Positions 1 through 8,333 of a stretch of 64,000 nt of DNA are shown here, in pieces (position 1 is the stretch's first letter; each line of letters begins with the position of its first letter). Source of the stretch: JAUWKC01 sp035527845 (GTDB lineage Bacteria > Planctomycetota > Phycisphaerae > Sedimentisphaerales > Anaerobacaceae); contig DATKZT010000044.1 in assembly GCA_035527845.1 (NCBI GenBank), positions 1 to 64,000 of the forward strand. The letters are read 5' to 3'. The translations under genes and the position numbers were made by a program. The notes under the pieces are model-generated. The model saw nothing but the letters and a program-made list of their open reading frames with translations, had not been told where the DNA came from and did no database searches.

Positions 1-21
1 ATTTTGTAAGATCGTTTCTGC

Positions 22-95
22 ATGGCTACTCCTTTCGAGAAAATATAAGTTTTTATCTGACCTGATCTTAAACAAAATCAGGCGGGAGTAGCCAT
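22..95. other. candidate structured RNA or terminator element
   Basis: An 11-bp perfect inverted repeat (ATGGCTACTCC at 22-32, GGAGTAGCCAT at 85-95) encloses a smaller hairpin (CCTGAT 61-66 with ATCAGG 77-82). A T-rich run (cttttttc) follows at about 98-105. The nested arrangement could be a multi-branched RNA leader or a terminator for a gene left of the window. The strand cannot be fixed because the flanking gene is outside the window. Confidence 0.35.
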
Positions 96-195
96 CGCTT
101 TTTTCAACCTCCAACTACGGATGGGACATGGTCCATTTTCAGTTCTCCTTTGTAATAAAATTATGCACAGTCGTTTCACTTTCTAAGAATAGTAG

Positions 196-348
196 TCACA
201 GAATCGCCATCACCGTATTACTGGCTGGTCCTTCGCCCGCTTCATTTACCGCTATAACACAATACTCCAGTTGTATTCTTTGCGGCTGATCAACTAAAGT
301 CGGTTCGGTTATCATTGCCGTTGCAACATCTGCCCAGCTTCCAGAGTA
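196..348 (-). pseudogene. fibronectin type III domain remnant
   Basis: Read on the minus strand, the frame ending at the stop codon 196-198 gives about 50 residues closing with a typical FN3 last strand: YCVIAVNEAGEGPASNTV followed by a short tail and stop. Upstream this frame is closed by a TAA at 349-351, while another frame continues with a plausible acidic sequence towards 440. This suggests a decayed, frameshifted end of a larger secreted or surface protein. No start codon or ribosome binding site supports an independent gene. Function cannot be stated beyond FN3-like adhesion or linker modules. Confidence 0.4.
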
Positions 349-1026
349 TTACTTCTTCCGGACCGCTGCTCCTGCCGAATAGCGTATCTTCCTCATCGGC
401 GCTTGGGCAGCAGCCGTCGTTGCCATCTACTGATTCACCAATTTACCCATTCATAAGAAAGGCGTTTTTGCCGTGGCAGATGTTGATTAAGAAATCCCAT
501 TTTGGCAATTTTTTTCAAATTTTTCTCACTTCCCTCACTGCCCGGGCTTTCAACCTCATCTCAGTCAACTTGACCAATGGGGCGAACGCCCCGCCGACCA
601 AGCCAAAAATCCCTCCATTTTCTTCCTTTCCCCCCTGATCACCTGTTCCCCTGATCTCCACGCCCTGACCATCTGCTTGCGCGCCGTCCTTTTGGAGGGA
701 TATCCTGGTCCCTTTCTTCTCCCTGGAACTGACCCTTTTCGTGCTAATTCGTGTTGATTTGTGGTTCCCCATCTATCCGCTCAACACCGCAGTTTTGGGC
801 CCTTTTCTGTTGACTTTTCCTGAAAACTATGTTAAAATACCCCCAAAATTGAATAGCCTAAACCACTGAATCGTAAATGCGGACCCCTTCAAAATGGCTA
901 CCCAGGCCCAATGCGTCCTAAATAGTAAATCTGAAATCGTAAACCTGTCCTGAGCGGAGCCGAATGGATAGTGAATTGGCAACCCTCCCCTCCCCCAAAC
1001 AAACCGCCCATCCCGCCAACTCAACG

Positions 1027-1090
1027 TGAAATACGCATCACGCAATACGCAATGCGAGATACCAGATACGAGATGCGAGATACGAGACGC
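1027..1090. repeat. degenerate tandem repeat (gagatacgagatgc type)
   Basis: Imperfect short units of the form gagatacgagatgcgagata recur head to tail, preceded by related cgcaatacgcaatgc units. The tract is non-coding in appearance. Confidence 0.6.
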
Positions 1091-1180
1091 CAGCCTCCTG
1101 GCAAACCAACCCTGTCAAAATGGGCAAACCTCTGCTGCGACAACCAAACCTTTCATCTTGCCAACACAACGCGATATACG

Positions 1181-1235
1181 CAAGAATCAAGAATCCAAAA
1201 TCGAGCATCGAGCATCAAGAATCGAGTATCAAGAA
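1181..1235. repeat. degenerate tandem repeat (atcgagcatcaag type)
   Basis: Units such as atcgagcatcgagcatcaag are repeated with small changes. It is purine-rich on this strand and has no coding character. Confidence 0.6.
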
Positions 1236-1410
1236 CCCTTTTTGCCTTTTCCCTCTTGCCTTTTGCCCTCTCTTCTCTATTTCTGCCGAATATCCTCTAC
1301 AAATCGCCCTACTTTCGTGCAAAACAAACCCAATTTCTAAAACAGCAAAAATCAACGCAACACCTTTTCTCACAAAGGCTTACGACAAATATCCTCGGTT
1401 TCGTATTACC

Positions 1411-1460
1411 AAAAACAAACCCAATCAAACCCAATCAAACCCAATCAAAGCCAATCTTGC
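1411..1460. repeat. 10-bp tandem repeat ccaatcaaac
   Basis: The unit ccaatcaaac is repeated about three and a half times from 1421, and related copies recur near 1531-1556. Translated, it gives the low-complexity peptide KPNQTQSKP type seen in several frames. It is most likely slippage-generated non-coding DNA. Confidence 0.7.
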
Positions 1461-1710
1461 AAAACCAAAAGAATCAACGCAACCTCAGTTCCCAGAAACA
1501 GTTATGAACATGAAACCACTTTCGCCCCTAACCAAAACAAACCCAATCAAACCCAATTTCGAACCAACAAGATGCTCCCGCCGTCCGCGCCCCCACCCGC
1601 AAGCGCCTATGGGTCAGGCTGGACAAGGAGCACAAGGCAGCTCGGTGAAGAGTGAGGCGCACTCAATAAGGCTTGAGAGGCGAAGAACAGATGCGTGCGG
1701 TATAAGAGGC

Positions 1711-2334
1711 CTAAAGGACTTGGGAGCGTGCGGCCTGTTTCCAGGACGTTCGCCGGGTGGCTCGGAGACCTGAAACGACAGTGACTATCAGCATAGCAGC
1801 GAACACTATCGTCGTGAACCAGTACCCCCAGTGGGCGGTTTGCACGTGGGCCATCTTCATAATCACGGTTCCGATAGCAAAGGATTGGAGGAACATTTTG
1901 AGCTTGCCTGAGAAGGTGGCGGCAAAATTGACGCCCCTTGCCTCGGCGATATGCCGCAGGACAGTGACATAGAGTTCGCGGCCGATGAGGACTGTTGCGA
2001 CGGACCAGTGAATAACGGCCAGCGGCGTCGGGCCGAGGCCAAACAGTTTGGGCTCGCCGATTATGGCAAAACAGATAAATGTGCCGCACACAAGGACCTT
2101 GTCGGCCAGCGGGTCCACGATTCGGCCGAACTTGCTGGCGACGTTGAGCCGGCGGGCAACGATGCCGTCGAAGATGTCGGTAAGACCGGCAATTAGGAAA
2201 AGGACAAAGGCGATATCGAGAAACCTTGCGTGGTCATCGGGCGGCACGTGCGGCGAATATAGAACCATCGCCACGAATACGACCGTCAGAACGAGCCGAC
2301 TCAAAGTAAAAATGTTCGGAACAAGCCGGAGCAT
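1711..2334 (-). CDS. pgsA: CDP-diacylglycerol--glycerol-3-phosphate 3-phosphatidyltransferase
   Basis: Makes phosphatidylglycerophosphate from CDP-diacylglycerol and glycerol-3-phosphate, the committed step to phosphatidylglycerol, in the inner membrane. The 207-residue protein carries the complete CDP-alcohol phosphotransferase signature: D53-x2-D56-G57-x2-A60-R61, then G70-x3-D74-x3-D78. The rest is hydrophobic with several predicted membrane helices, and the N-terminus (LVPNIFTLSRL) is typical of PgsA. It lies 37 bp downstream of rimO on the same strand, so the two are probably co-transcribed. A pgsA assignment is preferred over phosphatidylserine or cardiolipin synthases of the superfamily because of length and N-terminus, but substrate specificity is inferred. 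Confidence 0.88.
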   Translation of the reverse strand: MLRLVPNIFTLSRLVLTVVFVAMVLYSPHVPPDDHARFLDIAFVLFLIAGLTDIFDGIVARRLNVASKFGRIVDPLADKVLVCGTFICFAIIGEPKLFGLGPTPLAVIHWSVATVLIGRELYVTVLRHIAEARGVNFAATFSGKLKMFLQSFAIGTVIMKMAHVQTAHWGYWFTTIVFAAMLIVTVVSGLRATRRTSWKQAARSQVL

Positions 2335-2371
2335 AAATGACAGTTTACTCTGTCCTCAGCAGAATTCAATA

Positions 2372-3757
2372 CTAAATCTGCTCGACAACCAGGTCGTAGT
2401 CTTTCGCGGCGGAGACCGTTGTATCGACGAACTGGCCGGGGTCTGCTGAGCAGTTTTCTATGATGCAGATGCCGTCTATTTCGGGCGCCTGGCCGTAGAA
2501 GCGTGCCTGGGCGGCGGCCGGCGAATCGACGGAATCCACCAGACAGGTAAGCTTGGTACCGACGCGTTTTCTGTTTTTTGCAAAGGCGATTTTCTGTTGA
2601 GTGAGCATCAGCTCCCGGACTCGCTGTTGCTTGACCGCCGCCGGAATCTGGCCGGTCATCTGGGCTGCCGGTGTACCGTGCTCGCGATAGAATTCGAAGC
2701 AGCCGAGGGCGTCAAACTCGGCCCATTCGATGAAATTCAGAAGCTCCTCGAACTGGCCGTCGGTTTCGCCGGGAAAACCGACTATTACGGTGGTTCGCAG
2801 GACGACATCCGGGATGGCGGAGCGCATGTTCGCTATAAGAGCGCAGATGCCTTTTTTGGTGTCGGGGCGACGCATTGCTTTGAGGATGTCATCATTTATG
2901 TGCTGGACGGGCAAGTCGATATAGTGCACGATTTTTTCGCTGTCGGCCATGGTCTTTATGAGGCGCTCACTTACACCGTTGGGATAGGCGTACAACAGCC
3001 TTATCCACGCAAGGTGTGGTATTGCCTGGAGTTTCTGCAAGAGATCGGGCAGGGCATCCTTTATTTTCAGGTCCCGGCCGTAGCGTGTGGTGTCCTGTCC
3101 AATAAGGTTCAGCTCCACGGCTCCGGCGGAGACGAGCTCGGCGGCTTCGGCGAGAATCAGATCCTGGGGCTTGCTGCGGAATGGCCCCCTTATCGCGGGT
3201 ATCGTACAAAAAGAGCAGCGATGGTCACACCCCTCGCTGATTCGCAGGTATGCCCAATGGGCGGGCGTGATTCGCAGCCTCGTTCGGTCATCGTGGACCG
3301 CCAGATGCGGGTGTGGCGCTGCGGCTGTTCCCGGCCCTGATGTGTCAGGCCCACAGTCCAGATAGGCAGCAGGTTCCTCCGAATCGAGGGTCTTCTTGAT
3401 TATGCTGGCGATGGCATCCCGCTGCCCCAGGCCGACAATTGCATCAATTCCCTCGCCCCGGAGAAATAACTCGGTGCCCAATCTTTGGGTTAGACAGCCG
3501 GCGACGATTACCTTCCTGACCGGACCGCCGTTCTTGCAAGCAACAACTTTTCTGATTGCCTCCAATGCCTCCGCCTTGGCCGGAGCGATAAATCCGCAAG
3601 TGTTGATAACCACGACGTCGGCGCTTTCAGGGTCGGCGCTTATGAGAAAGCCGGCCCGGGCAATTTCCGCCAGCATCCTCTCGCTGTCCACGATGTTCTT
3701 GGGACAGCCGAGTGCGACGAAGCCGACGGTCACCGATTGTGAGTTTCCGACTACCAT
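2372..3757 (-). CDS. rimO: ribosomal protein S12 methylthiotransferase RimO
   Basis: Radical-SAM enzyme that adds a methylthio group to an aspartate of ribosomal protein S12. The 461-residue protein has the N-terminal UPF0004-type domain with its three cluster cysteines (VALGCPKN near residue 18, NTCGF near 53, AGCLTQR near 88). The radical-SAM motif C-x3-C-x2-C (CDHRCSFC) lies near residue 180, and a C-terminal TRAM-like domain binds RNA. The opening GCPKNxVDSE is diagnostic for RimO rather than the tRNA enzyme MiaB. The start at 3757 lacks a strong Shine-Dalgarno site. It is followed by pgsA. Pairing of rimO with pgsA is also seen in other bacteria. Confidence 0.93.
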   Translation of the reverse strand: MVVGNSQSVTVGFVALGCPKNIVDSERMLAEIARAGFLISADPESADVVVINTCGFIAPAKAEALEAIRKVVACKNGGPVRKVIVAGCLTQRLGTELFLRGEGIDAIVGLGQRDAIASIIKKTLDSEEPAAYLDCGPDTSGPGTAAAPHPHLAVHDDRTRLRITPAHWAYLRISEGCDHRCSFCTIPAIRGPFRSKPQDLILAEAAELVSAGAVELNLIGQDTTRYGRDLKIKDALPDLLQKLQAIPHLAWIRLLYAYPNGVSERLIKTMADSEKIVHYIDLPVQHINDDILKAMRRPDTKKGICALIANMRSAIPDVVLRTTVIVGFPGETDGQFEELLNFIEWAEFDALGCFEFYREHGTPAAQMTGQIPAAVKQQRVRELMLTQQKIAFAKNRKRVGTKLTCLVDSVDSPAAAQARFYGQAPEIDGICIIENCSADPGQFVDTTVSAAKDYDLVVEQI

Positions 3758-3895
3758 GAAGACAGAGATTAACAGGGTAATCAGGGCAAGTCATTCATAT
3801 TTTGGCCGGGGAGGCAGGCATTTTTAACGAATAGTGCAAAAAAAGTACGATAGTACTACTGTAACAATTGTCTTTGCAGAAACTAAAGGAACGTG

Positions 3896-5596
3896 ATGTT
3901 TGACCATCGTTCTAAGTCCTTTCGGGCGAGCGGTCTGGGATTGGTATTGTCTGTTCTGGGCTGTTGGGTGGGTGGTTGCGGAGATTTTTTCGCCCAGAAA
4001 CCGACCGAGCTGCAGACACAGGTAATCTTGAATGAATTGAGGCAGATACAGGAAAACGCGAACGTAAAGAACCCTCTTCCGGACCTATACCGTCGTCCGC
4101 CGGAAAGGATCAAGGTCGATGACGGAACAAAGGTCTTTTATTTCTGCAAGAACCACTCGGCTGAGAAGCTTGCGGAACTGGTTAATACGCAGTTCTCTCA
4201 GTTTTTCAGGTCTGAGCCAACTCAGCAGAACCCCAAGGGCAAGGAATACCCCAAGGCGACATATTCGGTCAGTCCGAACGCATCGACAAACCAGCTCATT
4301 ATTCACTGCCCGACCGAGCAACATGCCGACAGGGTGCTGGAGTTTCTTGAGAAAGTGGACGTACCGCCTATCCAGGTGAACATTGACTGTCTGATACTGG
4401 AGCGCTTTGCGGACGTGACGATGGACTGGGAGACCTCGCTGGAGATAGATAACCTGTTTGGGGAAAAAATAACGATGGGCGGTAAAGAGGGCCCGGAGTT
4501 TCCCGGGGCTTCTTTGCGTGAACCGAGGCGTTCCGAATTCGGGCTGGATATAGGCTACTGGAATCAGAAGCTGGCGCCTCACGAGTTCAGAGCCATAGTT
4601 GATGTACTCATCTCGCGGGGTTTTCTGCGCATCCTGATGAACCCGAAGCTCGAGACACTGAACGGGCAAAAGGCGACAATCACCGCGCGTGACTTCGCGC
4701 CGCTGGAAAAGATAGTATCCCAACCCGGATTCGACAAGCCGTTCAATCTTACGGACTACAAGTGGGTGGAAGACACGCTTGAGGTTACGCCGCACGTTTA
4801 TGCCAACGGCTCCATAGGACTTACGACGCACGCCGTATTAGGTTCGAGGTCAAAGCCCGAAGGGGTGGTTCAAACGCCGATAATTACGGAGCGATTCGTT
4901 GATGTCAATGAGAATCGCATAGAGCCGGGCCACAGCCTGGTTATAGGTGGTATTAGAAAGTCGGAAGAACGTGCGGTGGTGCGCGGCGTTCCTTTCTTAA
5001 AGGATATACCCGTGCTCGGCATACTCTTCTCCAGCAAGGATTACGAGGAAAAGGCCACGGAAGTCATTTTCGTACTGACGCCCAGCATTTCAGCCGGAGG
5101 GGTCGAATACGCGAAGATGGTCGAGTATATGAGGAATAAGCGCGCGAAGCCTAAGTATGAAAAAGGGCTCCAAGAGACGCTAACGGACCCTTTTGGGGCG
5201 GCCACCTACGCCAACCACGTTGAGCAGCAAGCGGCGCGTGCGGAATTCGAGCGGCTCAAGGCAGAGATAGAGAAGGCCGAAGCCCTTCAGGAGGTGGATC
5301 GAATAAAGCAAAGCCTGCTGGATGCGGCCGAGGAGGTTCTGGCCGAAAGAGCCAAAGCTGCAAAGGCCCACTCTGACGCTCTGAGAGCCAAACAGGAGGC
5401 CGAAAAAGCAAAGGAGCAAGCTGACAAAGCAAGGAAAGAAGCTGAAAACGCAGATGCTCCGAGTAACGAGCCGAGAGTGGAAAGCGACAAGACAAAGGCC
5501 GAAAACACTGAAGTCCATGCCCAGGAAGCAGAAGGCAAGGGCGAAAGAGTTGAGCCGGACGCCGAAAAAAGCGATGTTGAAGGTAAAAAAGCTTAG
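3896..5596 (+). CDS. secretin-like outer-membrane lipoprotein with coiled-coil tail
   Basis: The protein begins with a lipoprotein signal (hydrophobic stretch ending WVGGC). It has one N-type ring-building domain (about residues 45-170, with a typical STNQLIIHC strand) and then a secretin C-domain whose hallmark (VIGGIRKSEE ... GVPFLKDIPVLGILF ... VIFVLTP) spans about 348-397. Unusually, about 130 residues of Ala/Glu/Lys-rich coiled coil follow (about 440-566). Secretins form outer-membrane pores for type II secretion or type IV pili, but no other secretion gene is adjacent, so the partner is unknown. ATG 3896 is chosen over GTG 3893 because AGGA at 3887-3890 is better spaced. A small AGTAC-gata-GTACT palindrome lies upstream at 3844-3857. 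Confidence 0.72.
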   Translation: MFDHRSKSFRASGLGLVLSVLGCWVGGCGDFFAQKPTELQTQVILNELRQIQENANVKNPLPDLYRRPPERIKVDDGTKVFYFCKNHSAEKLAELVNTQFSQFFRSEPTQQNPKGKEYPKATYSVSPNASTNQLIIHCPTEQHADRVLEFLEKVDVPPIQVNIDCLILERFADVTMDWETSLEIDNLFGEKITMGGKEGPEFPGASLREPRRSEFGLDIGYWNQKLAPHEFRAIVDVLISRGFLRILMNPKLETLNGQKATITARDFAPLEKIVSQPGFDKPFNLTDYKWVEDTLEVTPHVYANGSIGLTTHAVLGSRSKPEGVVQTPIITERFVDVNENRIEPGHSLVIGGIRKSEERAVVRGVPFLKDIPVLGILFSSKDYEEKATEVIFVLTPSISAGGVEYAKMVEYMRNKRAKPKYEKGLQETLTDPFGAATYANHVEQQAARAEFERLKAEIEKAEALQEVDRIKQSLLDAAEEVLAERAKAAKAHSDALRAKQEAEKAKEQADKARKEAENADAPSNEPRVESDKTKAENTEVHAQEAEGKGERVEPDAEKSDVEGKKA

Positions 5597-5650
5597 AGAT
5601 AGCGTACCGGACCAGCCAAGAATACCGCCTGACTTCGAGCCTTTTTATGC

Positions 5651-5679
5651 TTGACAATCTGCCGAATCGAGTTTATACT
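5651..5679 (+). promoter_or_regulatory. sigma-70-type promoter for the acidic protein gene
   Basis: TTGACA (5651-5656), 17-bp spacer, TATACT (5674-5679): close to consensus and about 40 bp before the GTG at 5719. It overlaps the end of the intergenic space after the secretin gene. Confidence 0.7.
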
Positions 5680-5718
5680 GAATTTAAGAATTAGGTTTTA
5701 TTAGAAGAGGGCAGTTTC

Positions 5719-6150
5719 GTGGACGACATAGATAGCAGAGATTTTGAGACCAAAGACTTCGGTAGTGAGGACCTTGACGACATGGTTGTTTACGGCGATA
5801 TCAGCGCCGTTTCGCCCGAGATCAAGCCGGTTCCTTTTGACGAGGAGGAGACGGGGGATACGGAGGTGTCGCATTCGCCGTTGAATTTAGGCGGGGCCAC
5901 GACCGAGATGCCAAGGGTCGGGGCGCGGGCCAAGCCGACGGGCAAGCTGACTTCCACACCTGAGCGAATTACAGGCGTGAAGACTTTTTTTACAAAGCTG
6001 CACCCCGGCGCTATAGAGTTTCTCGACGAGCAGATAAGCAACTGGTTGAGGAACAACGTGGGCATCGTGGTAAAGAGAACTAATGTGACGACGGGAGAGG
6101 TACAAGCGAAGAAGACCGAGCCCAATATCATCATTACCGTCTGGTATTGA
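5719..6150 (+). CDS. conserved acidic protein of unknown function
   Basis: A 143-residue cytoplasmic-type protein with no signal peptide, starting with GTG. The first half is very acidic and probably disordered (many D/E, then a Pro/Thr/Lys linker). The second half (about 90-143) is compact: it contains TFFTKLHPGAIEFLDEQI, then SNWLRNNVGIVVKRTN, and ends in a strongly hydrophobic NIIITVWY. I recall similar C-terminal modules in planctomycetes but cannot name a family. The gene has its own strong promoter and stands between the secretin-like gene and the convergent trxA. No function is proposed. Confidence 0.65.
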   Translation: MDDIDSRDFETKDFGSEDLDDMVVYGDISAVSPEIKPVPFDEEETGDTEVSHSPLNLGGATTEMPRVGARAKPTGKLTSTPERITGVKTFFTKLHPGAIEFLDEQISNWLRNNVGIVVKRTNVTTGEVQAKKTEPNIIITVWY

Positions 6151-6211
6151 CTGTTGGTGCGCTGCCGGTAAAGGCAAGAGCAGAGTGCGTCGCCGTCTTG
6201 ACCAGGGTTTC

Positions 6212-6538
6212 TTAGAGCAGTTCGTCAATAGCCGCAGCGAGGTCCTTTCTGCTGGTCAAGCCCACCCATTTTTTCTGGACCTGTCCGTCCTTGAAGAGGA
6301 TGATTGTTGGTATTGCACTAATGCCAAACTCCATGGCGCTGTCACGAGCGTCGTCGGTATTGAGCTTGCATATCCTGGTCTTACCGGCGTATTCGGCTGC
6401 AACCTCTTCAAGAATCGGCGCCATCATCTTGCAGGGGCCACACCATGGCGCCCAGAAATCGACCAGCACCGGCACGTCGGAGCTGTGAACAACCTCATCG
6501 AAGGTGGCATCCGTTAATTCAATCACATTACCCGCCAT
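6212..6538 (-). CDS. trxA: thioredoxin
   Basis: A 108-residue disulfide reductase of the cytoplasm, the usual length for TrxA. The redox centre WCGPC is at 32-36 (C33, C36) after the standard strand VLVDFWAP, and the cis-proline loop (SAIPTI) is present. No signal peptide or membrane anchor is visible. The start at 6538 is supported by AAAGGA 7 bases upstream. The gene is convergent with the acidic protein gene and divergent from the GroES-like gene, and there is no reductase next to it. Confidence 0.95.
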   Translation of the reverse strand: MAGNVIELTDATFDEVVHSSDVPVLVDFWAPWCGPCKMMAPILEEVAAEYAGKTRICKLNTDDARDSAMEFGISAIPTIILFKDGQVQKKWVGLTSRKDLAAAIDELL

Positions 6539-6762
6539 CGGTCATTCCTTTCAGTTTGCACACCAAAACGAGTTCGGAGTATTTTAGGAGGCGGATGGAA
6601 GGTTGTCAAATACTAATATGGTTTCGATAGCGTCAAGTATTATGTGTAAGTTTGATTTTGTGCCATCGAAGGAGTTGGCCAAAGACGGCCCTTTCGATGG
6701 CTGCTTCGTTCTGGAAACAGCCCATCAGACGCAGCCGGTTTTTGCGAAGGCGAGCAAAAGGC

Positions 6763-6791
6763 TTGCGGACTGTCCGCTGGCGGTATATAAT
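6763..6791 (+). promoter_or_regulatory. probable promoter of the GroES-like gene
   Basis: TTGCGG (6763-6768), 17-bp spacer, perfect TATAAT (6786-6791). A transcript would start near 6798, which rules out the longer in-frame start at 6603 and supports ATG 6834. Confidence 0.6.
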
Positions 6792-6833
6792 GGAAGCGGT
6801 ATAGATGGACGATTTAGCGAGGATTTGTTCAGA

Positions 6834-7154
6834 ATGGGCAAGAGTAATCAAACCGAGAGAAAACCGCTGGAAATAGTCGAGCCGATTGGCAAGCGCGTTG
6901 TAATCCGCAAGGATGAGGACAAGAAGCAAACCAAAGGCGGCATCCAGTTGCCCGACAATATAGAGATTCCCACGATAACCGGGCGAATCGTCTCAATCTC
7001 CGTCGAGGTCGAAAACACACCGGATATACCGCTGCGGCAGTACGACAAGGTGCTGTTCAATCCCAAAGGTGCAATCCCGGTCGATTTCGAGGGCGACAAT
7101 CGCCTGTTCGTTGTGGAGGTTGAAAACGTCGTCGCCGTCTTCAGAAAGGCCTGA
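6834..7154 (+). CDS. GroES-like co-chaperonin
   Basis: A GroES-fold protein of about 106 residues: EPIGKRVVIRKDEDKKQTKG, GIQLPD, a GRIVSI strand, YDKVLFNPKGA and a C-terminal hydrophobic strand. The mobile-loop region that contacts GroEL is short (about KKQTKGGIQLPD), as in GroES. There is no adjacent groEL, so it is a solitary copy, possibly a paralogue of a main groES elsewhere. A longer in-frame extension to 6603 has no family similarity and lies upstream of a good promoter, so the start is set at ATG 6834 with GAGG at 6819-6822. Assignment as a GroES family member is firm; partner and role are inferred. Confidence 0.8.
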   Translation: MGKSNQTERKPLEIVEPIGKRVVIRKDEDKKQTKGGIQLPDNIEIPTITGRIVSISVEVENTPDIPLRQYDKVLFNPKGAIPVDFEGDNRLFVVEVENVVAVFRKA

Positions 7155-7221
7155 TATTACCAGCACCCGCCTCACCGGCCACGCGACCGCTTCCCCCGGC
7201 CAAATCACCATTGGCACTTGC

Positions 7222-7240
7222 AGAATATTTCTGATATTCT
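7222..7240. promoter_or_regulatory. inverted repeat upstream of ECF sigma gene
   Basis: AGAATAT-ttctg-ATATTCT, a 7-bp perfect dyad with a 5-bp spacer, about 60 bp before the sigma gene start. A GGAACTT stretch resembling an ECF -35 element follows at 7252-7258. Either could serve autoregulation; this is a sequence-only suggestion. Confidence 0.35.
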
Positions 7241-7297
7241 TCTAACCTGCGGGAACTTTTTTGGCTTTTGTTACGACATCACCTATGGATAGAAAGA

Positions 7298-7807
7298 ATG
7301 ACCGGCACATACAAAACTGAAGTTGAGGAGTTCTGGACCAACACGGCTGGTAAAGTGCGGGCGTATGTGCTCTGCGTGTGCGGCAGCCGCACGGATGCGG
7401 AAGATATCCTACAGGACTGTTACCTGCGTGCTGTACGCGGATGGGCCAGTTTTAACAGCAGAGCAAGCAGACAAGCCTGGCTTTTCGGAATTGCCAGGAA
7501 GACATGCGCTGACTGGAGCAGGCAAAAGAGACGCAGAGGCACCGTAATTCCTTTGGAGAGTCTGGATGAGTTGGCTGACAATAGCCTTGAGAGACCGGCT
7601 GCCGACGGCCTCGAAGGTGTTTGGAATGCTGTCGAAAACCTCAGCGCCGAGCAAAGCGAGGTGGTGCATCTCAGATTCGCTGCAGGGTTGAGTTACGCCG
7701 AAATGGCAGAAACGCTCGCCGTACCGGTTGGGACCATAAGGTCTCGCCTCCACCGGGCCTTGAAAGCGGTGAGAGAACAGATTAGGGAGCAAGAAAATGG
7801 AACGTGA
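7298..7807 (+). CDS. ECF-type RNA polymerase sigma factor
   Basis: An extracytoplasmic-function sigma factor of about 169 residues with only regions 2 and 4. Region 2 carries the DAEDILQDCYLRA core-binding motif and an SRQAWLFGIARKTCADW segment for the -10 element. Region 4 ends in the HTH SYAEMAETLAVPVGTIRSRL. The frame is open back to a TTG at 7268, but ATG 7298 is the natural start for region 2. It overlaps the next gene by 11 bp, the coupling expected for a sigma factor and its membrane-bound regulator. Confidence 0.9.
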   Translation: MTGTYKTEVEEFWTNTAGKVRAYVLCVCGSRTDAEDILQDCYLRAVRGWASFNSRASRQAWLFGIARKTCADWSRQKRRRGTVIPLESLDELADNSLERPAADGLEGVWNAVENLSAEQSEVVHLRFAAGLSYAEMAETLAVPVGTIRSRLHRALKAVREQIREQENGT

Positions 7808-8333
7808 GACGATAGAACGATTGGCCATTGATTTGGCCGCCCACGAACTAAACAGCGATACTGAAGCTCTATTGAGAGCCTATCTTGCTGAGCACGCCGA
7901 GACAAATAACTGGGCACAGGACATCTTGCAGGTTTATGATAAGACAGAAGCGGCAATCAAGACAAAGACGACAGGTGCATACGCAGGCATTGAAGTCACC
8001 GCGGTCACTGCAAAGACTTTGTTACCGAGGAGATGGCGGCCTGTCGCCCGCCTGGCGGCGGTTGTTGTGGTTGCCATCGGCGTCGGTTTCGCCCTCGGCC
8101 GTTGGTCGATTGTCACCAAGACCCGCAAACCTGTTGCTGTCAGAAGCACCTTGCATCCAGTAGTAAGTCACCCCCTGCTTGATTTGAAAGCAAAGTACGA
8201 AGGCACCTTTTGGGCAGACAAAATCATATCTTCCCTTGAACCCAAACCGCATCCAACGCACAAAGCCAATAACTGGACTGGAACATTCCGGTCCGACCTC
8301 AGATCATACATGAAGGAGAAGCACGATGAATAA
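7797..8333 (+). CDS. putative membrane-anchored anti-sigma partner
   Basis: A 178-residue protein with a helical cytoplasmic N-terminus (about 1-80), one membrane helix (about 83-101, RLAAVVVVAIGVGFALGRW) and a short exported tail ending in a charged helix. Overlap with the ECF gene by 11 bp and this topology suggest it binds and silences the sigma factor. No HxxxCxxC zinc anti-sigma motif is present. It overlaps the downstream lipoprotein gene by 8 bp. The role is inferred from position and topology only. Confidence 0.6.
   Translation: MERETIERLAIDLAAHELNSDTEALLRAYLAEHAETNNWAQDILQVYDKTEAAIKTKTTGAYAGIEVTAVTAKTLLPRRWRPVARLAAVVVVAIGVGFALGRWSIVTKTRKPVAVRSTLHPVVSHPLLDLKAKYEGTFWADKIISSLEPKPHPTHKANNWTGTFRSDLRSYMKEKHDE

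Larger units (their letters stand above)
1..1710. other. long stretch without an intact gene
   Basis: No reading frame here looks like a real protein; the translatable frames are low-complexity and overlap one another on both strands. The stretch holds a paired element near the left edge, a fibronectin-III remnant on the minus strand, short GC-rich palindromes such as GGGGCGaacGCCCC near 577-590, and three low-complexity tandem tracts between 1027 and 1560. Fragments resemble dispersed intergenic repeats that I associate with Phycisphaerae assemblies, but that is from memory and not checked. Confidence 0.6.

Noticed and set aside
515..772. Minus-strand frame of 85 codons
   Set aside because: Low-complexity, contains fragments typical of dispersed repeats, no promoter or ribosome site.
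971..1773. Overlapping plus-strand frames of 104-217 codons in the left region
   Set aside because: They are built of tandem repeats (KPNQTQSKP-type), overlap each other and have no ribosome sites or family resemblance.
4085..4831. 248-codon minus-strand frame
   Set aside because: Antisense to the secretin-like gene, whose domains and signal peptide are clear.
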